A stretch of 64,000 nucleotides of DNA, taken from assembly GCF_036634195.1 (NCBI RefSeq), contig NZ_JAZIFY010000001.1, forward strand, positions 5,838,501 to 5,902,500, written 5' to 3'. Position numbers and translations under genes: made by a program. Every line of letters begins with the position of its first letter. Positions within the stretch are counted from its first letter, which is position 1. The stretch is from Streptomyces sp. P9-A4. GTDB taxonomy: Bacteria; Actinomycetota; Actinomycetes; Streptomycetales; Streptomycetaceae. Positions 41,445-50,490 of this stretch are shown in pieces. The notes beneath the pieces were generated by a model. The model saw only the letters and a list, made by a program, of their open reading frames with translations. It ran no database searches and was not told the DNA's origin.

Positions 41445-42049
41445 CCACCCCGGGTCCCACCCCGGGTCCCACCCCGGGTCCCACCCCGGGTCCCGCGCCG
41501 GACCCCGCACCGATCCCCGATCCGATCCCCGTACGGGACCACCTGGGGGACCCCGTACGGGCTCCCCTGACCGCCCCCGTCCCACCGGAAGAGCTGAGGT
41601 TCATGGCCGAGCGGCTGCTCTCCACCGTCCGTGAGGACATCGGGCGCGCCGACACCAAGGCCGCGATCCTGCTCTCCGGCGCGCTGGCCTTCCTCGCCGT
41701 CGTGTTCTCGGGGGAGCGCTCGCCGCTGCCCACCGCCGGTGTGGGGCTCGCCTTCCTCCTGGTGGCGGGCGTGCTGTGGACGGCCGGTGTCCTGATGCTC
41801 GTCTCGGTGGTCCTGCCCCGCACCCGGGTCGGGGCCGACCGCACGCTGCTGCGCGAGCTGACGACCGGGCCGTCCGGGACGGAGCTGCGCGTGCGGCTCT
41901 CCGCCTCAGGCACGGACGCCACCGACTGGCTCCTCGAACAGGCCGGTGTGCACGGCCTCGTACTGGCGGCGAAGTACCGGTGGCTGCGCCTGGGCGTGTC
42001 CGCGCTCGCGCTCGGCGCCCTCCTGGCCCTCTTCAGCGAACTGTGGTGA
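41441..42049 (+). CDS. Pycsar-effector-like membrane protein (DUF5706)
   Basis: The 202-residue protein has a Pro-rich N-terminus, then MAERLLSTVREDIGRADTKAAILLSGALAFLAVVFSG with the DxKA motif typical of DUF5706/PycTM proteins. Its three membrane helices fall at about 73-90, 97-126 and 183-200, and a cytoplasmic loop bears VLPRTRVGADRTLLREL. In characterised Pycsar systems, proteins of this type are opened by cCMP or cUMP made by a cyclase and depolarise the membrane of infected cells. Here the gene is the fourth of an overlapping operon whose first member is cyclase-like, so a signal-gated membrane effector is a reasonable inference. ATG overlaps the preceding stop. Confidence 0.8.
   Translation: MTTPGPTPGPTPGPTPGPAPDPAPIPDPIPVRDHLGDPVRAPLTAPVPPEELRFMAERLLSTVREDIGRADTKAAILLSGALAFLAVVFSGERSPLPTAGVGLAFLLVAGVLWTAGVLMLVSVVLPRTRVGADRTLLRELTTGPSGTELRVRLSASGTDATDWLLEQAGVHGLVLAAKYRWLRLGVSALALGALLALFSELW
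41447..41494 (+). repeat. Four perfect 12-bp tandem copies at the start of the Pycsar-effector-like gene
   Basis: ACCCCGGGTCCC is repeated four times without change, coding a Pro-Gly-Pro-Thr repeat at residues 4-18. Slippage here changes length by four codons without breaking the frame. Confidence 0.9.
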
Positions 42050-44523
42050 GAGTGAACATGCACTGGACCGAAAAGGGGGGCCTCCTGCTCCTCGCCGGGG
42101 CGCTCGTCGCGCTCTCGGGCCCGTTCGCGGCGACCACCGCATCGGGCGCCCCCCGTACGGCTGCGGCCCAGGCCGCCTATGCCCAGCCCGCGTACGCCCT
42201 CCCGCAGGCACCCACCGCCCCCGCCGACCCCGCCGACGGCCCCGACCCCATCGACTTCGCCGTCGTCGTCGACCAGTCGGCGAGCCTCGCCGACAAGGAC
42301 CTCGCGCGCGAGACCGAGGCGGCGGCGCTGCTCAGCCAGGGCGAGATATCGGAGCGCTCGCGGGCCGCCGTCATCGGCTTCGGCAGCTCCGAGAAGCCCG
42401 GTCAGTCGCCCGTACGCGAGGTCTGCCCGCTCACCGTCGCCGACGCGGCCGGCCGGGAGCGGCTCAGCGACTGCGTCCAGCAGCTGAACCACCGCGACAG
42501 GGACCGGACCGGCCCCGGCACCGACTTCCCGGCGGCCGTCCGCCAGGCCGTCACCCGTCTCACCGAGGGCGGACCGGCGGCCGGCCGGCGGGCCGGGGCG
42601 CCCGCCGTCCCCAAGGTCGTCTTCCTCCTCACCGACGGGAAGCTCGACGTCGCCGACAGCCCGGAGTACGGCACCGACCGCGACAGCCGCCAGTCCAACG
42701 GCGCCCGCAGGCTGACCGAGGAACTCGCCCGCGCCCGCGCCGCCGGCGTACAGATCTGGCCCCTCGGTTTCGGCGGCGAGATCGACCGGGCCGCCCTCAC
42801 CGCCATGGCCGAGGGCGGCTACCGGGGCGCCTGCTCGGAGATCCCCGGCTCCGTCCCGCGCATGCGGGTCGTCGGCACCTCCGCCGAGATCGACAAGGCC
42901 CTCCAGGAGACCTTCGCCGCCGCCCGCTGCGCCCGGATCGCGCACGGCACTGTCGGCAAGCCGCCCGCCGACCTGACCGTCAGCATCCCGCCCATCGCCA
43001 CCGACGGTTCCCTCACGGTCGCCAAGCACGACCCGAAGGTGCAGGTCACCTACTACGACCCGGCGGGCCGCAAGGTGCCCGTACGGGGCGAGTTCGACGG
43101 CTCCTCCTTCGAGGTGAGCGGACAGAACGGCCCCGTCGAGGCGCTGCGCGTGAAGAACCCGCTGCCCGGCCGCTGGCGGGTGCACATCGAGGCGCCGGAG
43201 GGCCACCGCGACCGGGAAGTCGCCGTCCGCGCCATCTGGCAGGGCCGGCTGCGCTCCACCGTGGTCCTCGACCCGGCGTCCCCGCGCGCCGGGGAGCAGG
43301 TGAAGGTGGAGGTACGGATGCAGACCCGGCGCGGAGTCGTCATCACCGACCCGCGCCAGCTCGCCGGCATCGCGGTCGCCGCCGACCTCAAGGGCGAGGG
43401 CTTCCGGCCCGTCGCCTTCCGGCTCGCCGACGACGGGAAGGCCCCCGACGCCACGGCCGGCGACGCACGCTTCACCGGCACCCTCACCGTGCCCGACGGC
43501 GCCACGGGCGACCTGGAACTCGTCACCCGCATGGAGGCCCCCGGGATCACCTCCGACCACCGCCCGCTGCACGCCCGCGTCGGCGAGGGCGTCCCGCTCG
43601 TGGCCGCCGGGCTCGCCGTCGAGGGGGTGACCGTGCACCCCGGCGGCACCGTCCGCGGCACCCTCGACGTCACCAACAACGACACGGCTCCCCACACCCT
43701 GCGGCTGGCCCTCGCGGACCAGACGCCCGGTGCGGAGCTCACCGTCACCCCGGCGACCGTCACGGCACAGCCGAACCGGGCCACAAGGGTCCCCTTCACC
43801 ATCAGCGTCGGAAAGGGCACGCCGCCGGGCGAACTCGGCGGCCAGGTCTCCGTCGTGGACACCGGCGACGGCGACCGCGTCCTGCGGGGCGCCTTCCTGG
43901 CCGTACGGGTGGTGGCACCGCCCACCTGGTGGGAGCGGTGGTGGAAGGCCGTGCTCGCCGGGGCCGCCGTCCTCGTCCTCGCGGCAGCCGTCCTCGGCAT
44001 CCGTCTGGCGGCGCGCCGCCGCCGCCGGGACATGACAGGCGTCACGCTCGAACTGTGCCAGGAAGGACGGCCGTTGGACTCGCTGACCGTCCGCCGAGGG
44101 CAGAGCCGCGGGGGTGCGTTCGTCTTCGCCGTCGACGAGCCCTACGGCGCTCCGCCCACCCTCCGCCGGCTCCCCGGCGGCGGCTCGGCCACCGCCCATG
44201 TGCTGCGCCGCACCGGCGCGGGCGAGCTGCTGCTGCGGCCCCGGGGCGGCGGACAGGTCCCGGTGCGGCCCGGTGAACCGACCGGGCTCGGCGACCACGA
44301 GCTGGTCGTACGGGGCGGTCGCCCGGCGCCGCCCGGCGGACGAGGCTCGCGCGGCTCCGGTGGCGGCCTGTGGTCCGGGAAGACCGGCGGCTCCCGGCGT
44401 ACCGGCTCCACCGCCGCCCCCGGCGGGCGTACGGACAGCGGCGGGCGCACCGGCGACGCGGCTCCGGACGCCTTCCCGGACGCCGCCCCCGACGCCGGCG
44501 GCGACTACGACGGCAACTTCTGA
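42046..44523 (+). CDS. Membrane-anchored von Willebrand factor A protein
   Basis: The 825-residue protein has an N-terminal signal/anchor helix (GLLLLAGALVALSGPFAAT) and an extracytoplasmic vWA domain with a complete MIDAS: DxSxS at D76-S80, Thr about 159 and TDG Asp about 197. Ig-like beta domains follow, then a second membrane helix near 633-655 (AVLAGAAVLVLAAAVLGIRLAA) and a cytoplasmic beta-rich tail ending in Gly-rich sequence. A metal-dependent adhesion domain outside joined to a tail inside suggests that it senses or binds an envelope ligand. GTG 42046 overlaps the previous stop, matching the pattern of the operon; GTG 42052 and ATG 42058 are in frame, and ribosome-binding evidence is weak for all three. 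Confidence 0.8.
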   Translation: MRVNMHWTEKGGLLLLAGALVALSGPFAATTASGAPRTAAAQAAYAQPAYALPQAPTAPADPADGPDPIDFAVVVDQSASLADKDLARETEAAALLSQGEISERSRAAVIGFGSSEKPGQSPVREVCPLTVADAAGRERLSDCVQQLNHRDRDRTGPGTDFPAAVRQAVTRLTEGGPAAGRRAGAPAVPKVVFLLTDGKLDVADSPEYGTDRDSRQSNGARRLTEELARARAAGVQIWPLGFGGEIDRAALTAMAEGGYRGACSEIPGSVPRMRVVGTSAEIDKALQETFAAARCARIAHGTVGKPPADLTVSIPPIATDGSLTVAKHDPKVQVTYYDPAGRKVPVRGEFDGSSFEVSGQNGPVEALRVKNPLPGRWRVHIEAPEGHRDREVAVRAIWQGRLRSTVVLDPASPRAGEQVKVEVRMQTRRGVVITDPRQLAGIAVAADLKGEGFRPVAFRLADDGKAPDATAGDARFTGTLTVPDGATGDLELVTRMEAPGITSDHRPLHARVGEGVPLVAAGLAVEGVTVHPGGTVRGTLDVTNNDTAPHTLRLALADQTPGAELTVTPATVTAQPNRATRVPFTISVGKGTPPGELGGQVSVVDTGDGDRVLRGAFLAVRVVAPPTWWERWWKAVLAGAAVLVLAAAVLGIRLAARRRRRDMTGVTLELCQEGRPLDSLTVRRGQSRGGAFVFAVDEPYGAPPTLRRLPGGGSATAHVLRRTGAGELLLRPRGGGQVPVRPGEPTGLGDHELVVRGGRPAPPGGRGSRGSGGGLWSGKTGGSRRTGSTAAPGGRTDSGGRTGDAAPDAFPDAAPDAGGDYDGNF

Positions 44524-44545
44524 ACGGGTCAGCGAGGAGAACGAC

Positions 44546-47500
44546 ATGAAGATCTACCAGCCCATGCTCTTCGTCGGACTCGGCGGCACCGGCGGGCGGA
44601 TCGGCAGCGAACTCGAGCGCAGCCTGCGCCGGGAGCTGTGCGGACCCGACGGCACCGACCTGGTCGACGGCGGTCGCCGGCTGCCCTTCCAGCTGCCCGA
44701 CTGCCTCCAGTTCGTCTACGCCGACTTCAGCGAGGGCGAGATCGTCAGCCAGCCGCAGTTCAAGGCGAAGGGAGCCGAGGCCGCCGCCTTCGCCAGGACC
44801 TCCCGGATCGTCCGCGACCTGCTGCCCACCGACTTCGACTCCTCGCCCGAGGTGACCCGCATGCTGCGGGTCTCCGTCCCCGAGGAGACCCGGCTCTGGC
44901 TGCCGCCGCAGGCCCGCCAGCCGCGCGTCGCCCCCCTCAACAACGGCGCCGGACAGCTGCCGACCGTCGGGCGCGCCGCGCTCTTCGCGACCGTGCGCTC
45001 CGGGCTCGAACCCGTCCTGCGGCAGCTCCGCGAGGCGATCGGGGCCATCGGCCAGGCGGCGGGCGACCTCCGGCGGGTCGGCGGCGGCCGGATCAGGGGC
45101 TGCGACGTGTTCGTCGCCTTCTCCGTCGCGGGCGGCACCGGCGCCGGCATCTTCTACGACTTCATCCACCTCATCGGCCACGAGTTCCGCAACGCCCGCG
45201 TCCCCGGCGTGAAGATCTACCCGCTCGTCGTCATGCCCTCCGCCTTCCCGCCCGAGGCCGGCGGCGGACGCGAGGCCGAACTCAACTCCGCCCGCGCCCT
45301 CGTGGACCTCTCCCGGCTCGTCGACGACCAGAACGTCCCCGACGCCCTCGACCAGGTCGGCGACGTCGAGGACCGGGGCCGGCTCAGCGTCACGTACCCC
45401 GGTGACGGGGTCGTCGCGCTGCGCCCCGCCACCATGCAGACCGCCTTCCTCTTCTCCAAGCCGGCCGTCATCGGCAGCGACGACCTGCGCCGCTCCATCG
45501 CCGCCATGGTGATGTCGCTGATCGGCACCGACCTCGGCGACGACAACGGTTCGGCGACCCGTGTCGAGGAGGACTACCAGTCCTTCGCCGCGAGCTTCAT
45601 CAACAAGAGCGTCGAACGCTCGACCCCGGCCCGTACCGGCATCGGCTACCGGGGCATGTCCACCAGCCTCGCCGCCTCCCTCACCGTGCCCGTCGACGAC
45701 CTCGCCGAGATCGTCGCGGCCCGGCTGCTCGCCCAGGCGGTGCGCGGCATGTCCGAGCGCGCCCGGCGGCCCGACCGGGAGGGGCAGAACCACGTACGCG
45801 ACCTGTTCACCCGCTCCGGCGTCGGACGGCTCTGGAGCCGGGAGGCGCCGGACGTCCCCGCCCCCGAGCAACTTCCCCGGGGCAAGGGGAAGATCACCCA
45901 GGAGCTGCGCAACCGGCTCGGGGACATGGAGGAGGCCCTGCGCCGCCTCGACGGCAGCCTCGCCCGCGAAGTCCCGCGCCTCGCCGAGGACTTCAGGCCG
46001 AGCGCCGGGGTACGCGAACTCCTGGGTCAGATGGACCCGTTCCAGGTCGAGGTCGTCCTCGCCGGACTTGCGGGACACCCCGACCGGGTGGCCAGGGAGG
46101 GCTTCAGCGGCATGCTCGACAACCGGCGCAACGAACCCGAACGGCCCCCGAACGTCCAGACCTCCGCGCCCGCCATCCCCGCCGTCCGGGGCAGCGTCGG
46201 CGGAGTCGTACCGGCCCGGTGGAGCGACCCCGACGTGCAGGACGCGCTCGCCGCCCAGGAGGCCTGGTACCAGTGGCGGGCCCGGACCCTCTGGCACCGC
46301 GGCTGGCAGGCCGGCGAGGCCCAGTGGCGGCCCTCCCTCAACCGGGTCTCCGCCGAGGTCTCCGAACTCGCCAAGGCGCTCCGCGTCCACGAGCACGACG
46401 AGGCGAAGGCCTTCGCCGAACGCCGCCGCGACCTCTACCGCGACGACCGCGCCGGCATCGCCTATCTGCTGCCCCCGCAGAACACCCTGCGCGCCTTCTA
46501 CGACGACGTCGTCGACCGGCTCGCCCAGTCCCTGGGCCTGCCCGAGTCCGCCGACGCCGCCGCCCTCCTCGGCCGGCTCGTCGGACCCGAGGACTGGCGG
46601 CGGGCCCTCGACGCGGTCCGCCGCTCGTCGGGGGCGGCCGTGAAGGAGATCAAGCAGGTCGTCGAGCGACGGGTCAAGCGGCTCTTCGGCGAGGCCAACG
46701 ACGATGTCTTCGCCCGCCCCCTGCTGCCTTCCATGGAACTGCTCCTGCGCGCCGCCTCGGGCGACGAGACCGCCGAGGCGAAGGTCGACCCGCGCTGGCT
46801 CGACCAGTTCCGGGCCCGTCTCGCCGGACTGATCCCGGTGGGCTTCGTCCCCGACGGCAGCGGCCCGCTCAAGATCCTCATCGTGCACCCGGCGAGCGAA
46901 TCCGACGGCAGGGCGCGTGACTTCCTCGAACAGGAACTCAATCTGCCCGCCCGCGTCACCCCGGAGAGCCGGGCCGGCGACACCGACTCCATCACCGTCG
47001 TCTTCTTCCGCAGCGGTATGAACCTCACCGACATCTCCGAGGTCCGCAGCGTCCTCAGTCTCTGGTCCGAGGCCCGCGACGCGGGTGGCGAGGACGACTT
47101 CCTGCACTGGCGCCAGCGCCTCGGCTACCAGGACGACTGGCTGGTCTCCACCGAACACGACCGCCAGCGCATCCTGCACCGGCTGCTCTGCGCCCTCTGG
47201 AACGGCCACATCGACGCCGAGGGCCCCGCCGAGTCGCCCCATGTCGTCCGCATCCGGCTCCAGGACGGCGAGTCCGCGACCATGTCGCTGCGCCTGGAGG
47301 GCTTCGACGGCTCGCTCTCCAGCTGGGCCGGGCTGCTCCGCGCGTACGAGCGCTGGGCGCTGCTCGACGAGGGGCAGATCATCGAGCAGTTCTGCGAACG
47401 ACTCATGCAGGCCCTGCCGAAGGGGCTCGCCCAGATCCCGGCACCCCCGTCGGCGCTCTTCACCCACTTCGTGGAGCGGGTCGCCCCGCGCCAGCTCGCC

Positions 47501-47926
47501 CTGATCGACGAACTCGTCGCCGAATACGGCGAGTACGGGGACGCCGACAGCGAATGGCTCGCCCCGCTGCGCCACTTCTGGGAGGTCACCTACCCGGGCG
47601 CCCTCGACATGCGCTTCCCGAGGGCCGCCCGCCCGACCAGGTCCACGCTGCGGGCCCTGTACGAACGGCACGGGTCGCGCGGGAAGGGGAGTGAGGCCGG
47701 GGGCGGGGCAGACAGCGGCGGCGGTACGGTGCCCGATCCGCGTACGGCCTACGGGAACGGCGACGGTCCCGGACCCGCTCACGGGCCCGCACCCGCACCC
47801 GCAGCCGCAGCCGCACCCGTACCCGCGCCCCGGCCGCCCTCCGCCTACGAGGGCGACTGGGAGCTGGAGCCCGAACCGGACTTCGGGCCGGAGTTCGGGC
47901 CGGGCTACGCAGGGGAGGCGGAATGA
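44546..47926 (+). CDS. Giant tubulin/FtsZ-like GTPase-fold protein (Tubulin_2-like)
   Basis: The 1,126-residue protein has an N-terminal nucleotide-binding turn MLFVGLGGTGGRIGSELE and, near residue 196, the tubulin/FtsZ signature as AGGTGAGIFYDF. These are the two glycine loops that hold GTP. The rest (about 500-1,080) is a long, mostly helical region unlike FtsZ, followed by a Pro/Ala-rich tail. It is far longer than FtsZ (about 400 residues) and is not in a division cluster. Such tubulin-like proteins occur in actinobacterial operons with vWA and GTPase partners. GCGAGGAGA precedes ATG 44546, the only clear gap (22 bp) inside the operon. It may polymerise or act as an NTP-dependent switch. 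Confidence 0.75.
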   Translation: MKIYQPMLFVGLGGTGGRIGSELERSLRRELCGPDGTDLVDGGRRLPFQLPDCLQFVYADFSEGEIVSQPQFKAKGAEAAAFARTSRIVRDLLPTDFDSSPEVTRMLRVSVPEETRLWLPPQARQPRVAPLNNGAGQLPTVGRAALFATVRSGLEPVLRQLREAIGAIGQAAGDLRRVGGGRIRGCDVFVAFSVAGGTGAGIFYDFIHLIGHEFRNARVPGVKIYPLVVMPSAFPPEAGGGREAELNSARALVDLSRLVDDQNVPDALDQVGDVEDRGRLSVTYPGDGVVALRPATMQTAFLFSKPAVIGSDDLRRSIAAMVMSLIGTDLGDDNGSATRVEEDYQSFAASFINKSVERSTPARTGIGYRGMSTSLAASLTVPVDDLAEIVAARLLAQAVRGMSERARRPDREGQNHVRDLFTRSGVGRLWSREAPDVPAPEQLPRGKGKITQELRNRLGDMEEALRRLDGSLAREVPRLAEDFRPSAGVRELLGQMDPFQVEVVLAGLAGHPDRVAREGFSGMLDNRRNEPERPPNVQTSAPAIPAVRGSVGGVVPARWSDPDVQDALAAQEAWYQWRARTLWHRGWQAGEAQWRPSLNRVSAEVSELAKALRVHEHDEAKAFAERRRDLYRDDRAGIAYLLPPQNTLRAFYDDVVDRLAQSLGLPESADAAALLGRLVGPEDWRRALDAVRRSSGAAVKEIKQVVERRVKRLFGEANDDVFARPLLPSMELLLRAASGDETAEAKVDPRWLDQFRARLAGLIPVGFVPDGSGPLKILIVHPASESDGRARDFLEQELNLPARVTPESRAGDTDSITVVFFRSGMNLTDISEVRSVLSLWSEARDAGGEDDFLHWRQRLGYQDDWLVSTEHDRQRILHRLLCALWNGHIDAEGPAESPHVVRIRLQDGESATMSLRLEGFDGSLSSWAGLLRAYERWALLDEGQIIEQFCERLMQALPKGLAQIPAPPSALFTHFVERVAPRQLALIDELVAEYGEYGDADSEWLAPLRHFWEVTYPGALDMRFPRAARPTRSTLRALYERHGSRGKGSEAGGGADSGGGTVPDPRTAYGNGDGPGPAHGPAPAPAAAAAPVPAPRPPSAYEGDWELEPEPDFGPEFGPGYAGEAE

Positions 47927-50490
47927 GCCCGCGCGTCCTGCCGGAGCGACCACTGCCCGGGCACGCCGTCTGCCTGGACCTGCGGACGGCGGGGGCCCAC
48001 GACCCCGACGCGGTGCTCCGGGCGGCCCTGGACACCCCGCAGCCCGGCGGCGAGCGCCGCTTCCTCGTCCTCGACGAGGCCGAGCGGCTCGTCGCCCACC
48101 AGCGGCTCTACGAACGCCTCTCCTCGTACGGGCCCGCCCACATCGTCTGTCTGGCCGTCGGCGCGCGAGGGGCGCGTACCGTGAGCCGCTCCCTCACCCT
48201 GCGCCCGCCCGCCGCCGGCGTCCTGTGGCTGTTCGACACCGTGGAGAACGGCGTCCCCGGCGAGGCCGTACTGCGCCCGCTCGTCGCCGTCCTCTCGACG
48301 CCCGAGGTCTTCGACGCCGTCCTCCGCGCGCTCGGCCAGGTCGGGCACGGCGTGGCCGTGCCCGCCGCGCGCGTCCTGGAGCACGACCTGACCGACGAGG
48401 CGCGGGCGCGCGCCTGGCGGCAGGCGGTGGAAGGGCTGGCCGGCCAGGACGTACCGGCGGGCACTCCCTCCGCCGAACAGGTGCCGGGCACCCTGGCCCT
48501 GCTGCTCGACGAGGGGGTGCCGCGTTCGCTGGCCGGCCACCGGTGGCTGCCGCCCCAGGGCAGGGCGGGGGCCGCGATCGGCGCGTGCGAGGAGGCCGTC
48601 GGGGACGCCGTCGACGACTACCAGCGGGTACGGGGAGCCGCCGGGCTCCTCACCCGGGCGGGCGGTTCGGTCGATCTGCCGATGGACATCGAGCGGGTGA
48701 CACGGGAGCTGGGCCGGTTCCGCGCCGTCGTCGCGGACGCCTTCGGCGCGGCGGGCGGCAGCCGGCTCACCGCCGAGCACCGGGGTCTGCTCCGCGACCG
48801 GGGCATCGAACTGCCCGAGATGCCACGGGAGATCACCCGGGCCGGGATCGTCCCGGCCCTGCGCGACCACACCCACGAACTGATCGGCAAGGGCCTTTCG
48901 CTGCGGTCGGTGGCGGCCCGGCTGTCCGCGCTCGCCGCGCGCACCGCACCCGTCGGCAGCGCCGCCCGGCTGGCCCGGCTCGACGCGATCTGCGGTCCCG
49001 AACGGCTGCGGCGGCTCGACGAACGGCATCTCTTCACGGCCGGCGGATCGCGTCCGATGGCCTTCGCGGTGACCGGCCTCCTCGCCCTGCTCGCCGGGGT
49101 GTGGCCGGTCCTCGGCTGGGTCCTCGGCCCGGCGGTGGGCGCGGTCGCCGCCGGGCTCGCCCGGCTGATGCTGCGGCGCAGGCCGAACCGATCGCCGGAC
49201 GGGCGGATCGACGGCGGAGGTTCGACGGGAGCGGCACCCCGCCTCCTCGGGGGGCTGCTCGGCGGCCTCCTCGGGGCGGGCATCGGCCTGTTCCTCGACC
49301 TTCCGGCGTGGGCGGGGGCGCTCGCGGTCGCCGTGTCCCTCACGGCCGTCGTCCTCCTCGCGCTGCGCGACTGGAGCCGGGCCGTCGACGACTGGTGGGC
49401 GCGGGCGGACCCCGAGGAGGCGTGGCGCGTCCTGCGGGAGATCCAGACGCTGGTTGTCACGACCGCCGTGCACGACTGGCTCTTCGCCGAGGTGCGGCAC
49501 CACTGCTCGGCGGGCGCGGGGGCGGTGTCCCGGCTGCTCCGCGACCTCGCGGCGACGGCGGACACACACGGAAGGGCGTACGAGCGGGACCGGTCGCCGG
49601 GTGAGGTCCCGCGGGCTTCCGACTCCGCCCCGCCGGGCGAGGAAACCCGTACCGCCGCCTGGAGTTGGGAGGACTGGGGCGGCGGCGACGAGGACGACGA
49701 CGTCTGGTCCGACATGGACGAGGAACCCCGGGCGCCGTCGCCGCGTGGCCGGGCCTCCGGTCCGTCCCTGGCCGAGTTCGCGGACCCGTCGCCGTCCCCG
49801 TACGCGTACGCGGGCGATGAGGCCCGTGGGCCCGAGCCCGCGGATCCCGGCGGGCGGCCGTCGTCCGTCCCCGCGCCCGCGTGGCTGGAGCGGCGGTACG
49901 GGGACGGCGGCCCCCTTCTCGTCGACACGCTCGTGGGCGACCTGGTCGCCGGCACCCTGCTGATCCTCGACCGGTGCTGGGCGGGCATCGAGCGCGACCC
50001 CGGCGCCCGCGCCTCCGCCTCGCACGAACGGCGGATCGCGGAACTCCTGGACGAGACCCGCCTCCGCCTGGAGCGCGATGTGGCGGCCTCGCCGCCGCCC
50101 CGGTACGAGGGCCTGCGCGACCCCGACGCGCTCACCGCCCTCACCCCCCTCGCCGACCGCTCCGACCGGCCCGACGCCGCCCGGCTCACCGGGGTCGCCC
50201 CCGACGCCGTCGCCCGGCTGCTCCTGGCCGAGGACGACCCCGGCCACACGATCCCGCTCTGCGGCCCCGAGCACCTCAGGCTGCTCTCCCATGACCCGCT
50301 CGCCGCCCGGCAGGTCCGGTTCGTGCCGGAGGCGATGCGGCGCGGGGCCGCCGGGGACGACGTCTGGCGGGGCACCGCCGAGGACGTCGTGTGGACCGGC
50401 GCGGGACGCCACGCCGGAATCCTCCGTCTCGTACCCCTGCGCGCGGACGTCGTGCACACCGTCCGCGCCGAGGAGGCGGGAGAAGCGTGA
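47923..50490 (+). CDS. Four-TM protein of unknown family
   Basis: I do not recognise this 855-residue protein. Residues 1-370 are a soluble alpha/beta-looking region (RFLVLDEAERLVAHQRLYERLSSYGPAHIVCLAVGARG). Then come two hydrophobic pairs: about 380-415 (PMAFAVTGLLALLAGVWPVLGWVLGPAVGAVAAGLARL) and about 440-485 (LLGGLLGGLLGAGIGLFLDLPAWAGALAVAVSLTAVVLLAL). A cytoplasmic region with an acidic linker (GGGDEDDDVWSDMDEEP) and a C-terminal domain ending RHAGILRLVPLRADVVHTV follow. No nucleotide-binding motif is evident. It overlaps both neighbours by four bases and is presumably the integral membrane scaffold of the complex. Confidence 0.8.
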   Translation: MSPRVLPERPLPGHAVCLDLRTAGAHDPDAVLRAALDTPQPGGERRFLVLDEAERLVAHQRLYERLSSYGPAHIVCLAVGARGARTVSRSLTLRPPAAGVLWLFDTVENGVPGEAVLRPLVAVLSTPEVFDAVLRALGQVGHGVAVPAARVLEHDLTDEARARAWRQAVEGLAGQDVPAGTPSAEQVPGTLALLLDEGVPRSLAGHRWLPPQGRAGAAIGACEEAVGDAVDDYQRVRGAAGLLTRAGGSVDLPMDIERVTRELGRFRAVVADAFGAAGGSRLTAEHRGLLRDRGIELPEMPREITRAGIVPALRDHTHELIGKGLSLRSVAARLSALAARTAPVGSAARLARLDAICGPERLRRLDERHLFTAGGSRPMAFAVTGLLALLAGVWPVLGWVLGPAVGAVAAGLARLMLRRRPNRSPDGRIDGGGSTGAAPRLLGGLLGGLLGAGIGLFLDLPAWAGALAVAVSLTAVVLLALRDWSRAVDDWWARADPEEAWRVLREIQTLVVTTAVHDWLFAEVRHHCSAGAGAVSRLLRDLAATADTHGRAYERDRSPGEVPRASDSAPPGEETRTAAWSWEDWGGGDEDDDVWSDMDEEPRAPSPRGRASGPSLAEFADPSPSPYAYAGDEARGPEPADPGGRPSSVPAPAWLERRYGDGGPLLVDTLVGDLVAGTLLILDRCWAGIERDPGARASASHERRIAELLDETRLRLERDVAASPPPRYEGLRDPDALTALTPLADRSDRPDAARLTGVAPDAVARLLLAEDDPGHTIPLCGPEHLRLLSHDPLAARQVRFVPEAMRRGAAGDDVWRGTAEDVVWTGAGRHAGILRLVPLRADVVHTVRAEEAGEA

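Noticed and set aside
44546..47926. Tubulin-like gene considered to be ftsZ
   Set aside because: The protein is far too long, its glycine loop differs, and it is not among division genes.
41044..47953. Long minus-strand frames of over 1,000 codons opposite the vWA and tubulin-like genes
   Set aside because: They have no recognisable domains and biased Gly/Val/Arg composition. The plus-strand genes have motifs, ribosome-binding sites and overlap coupling.
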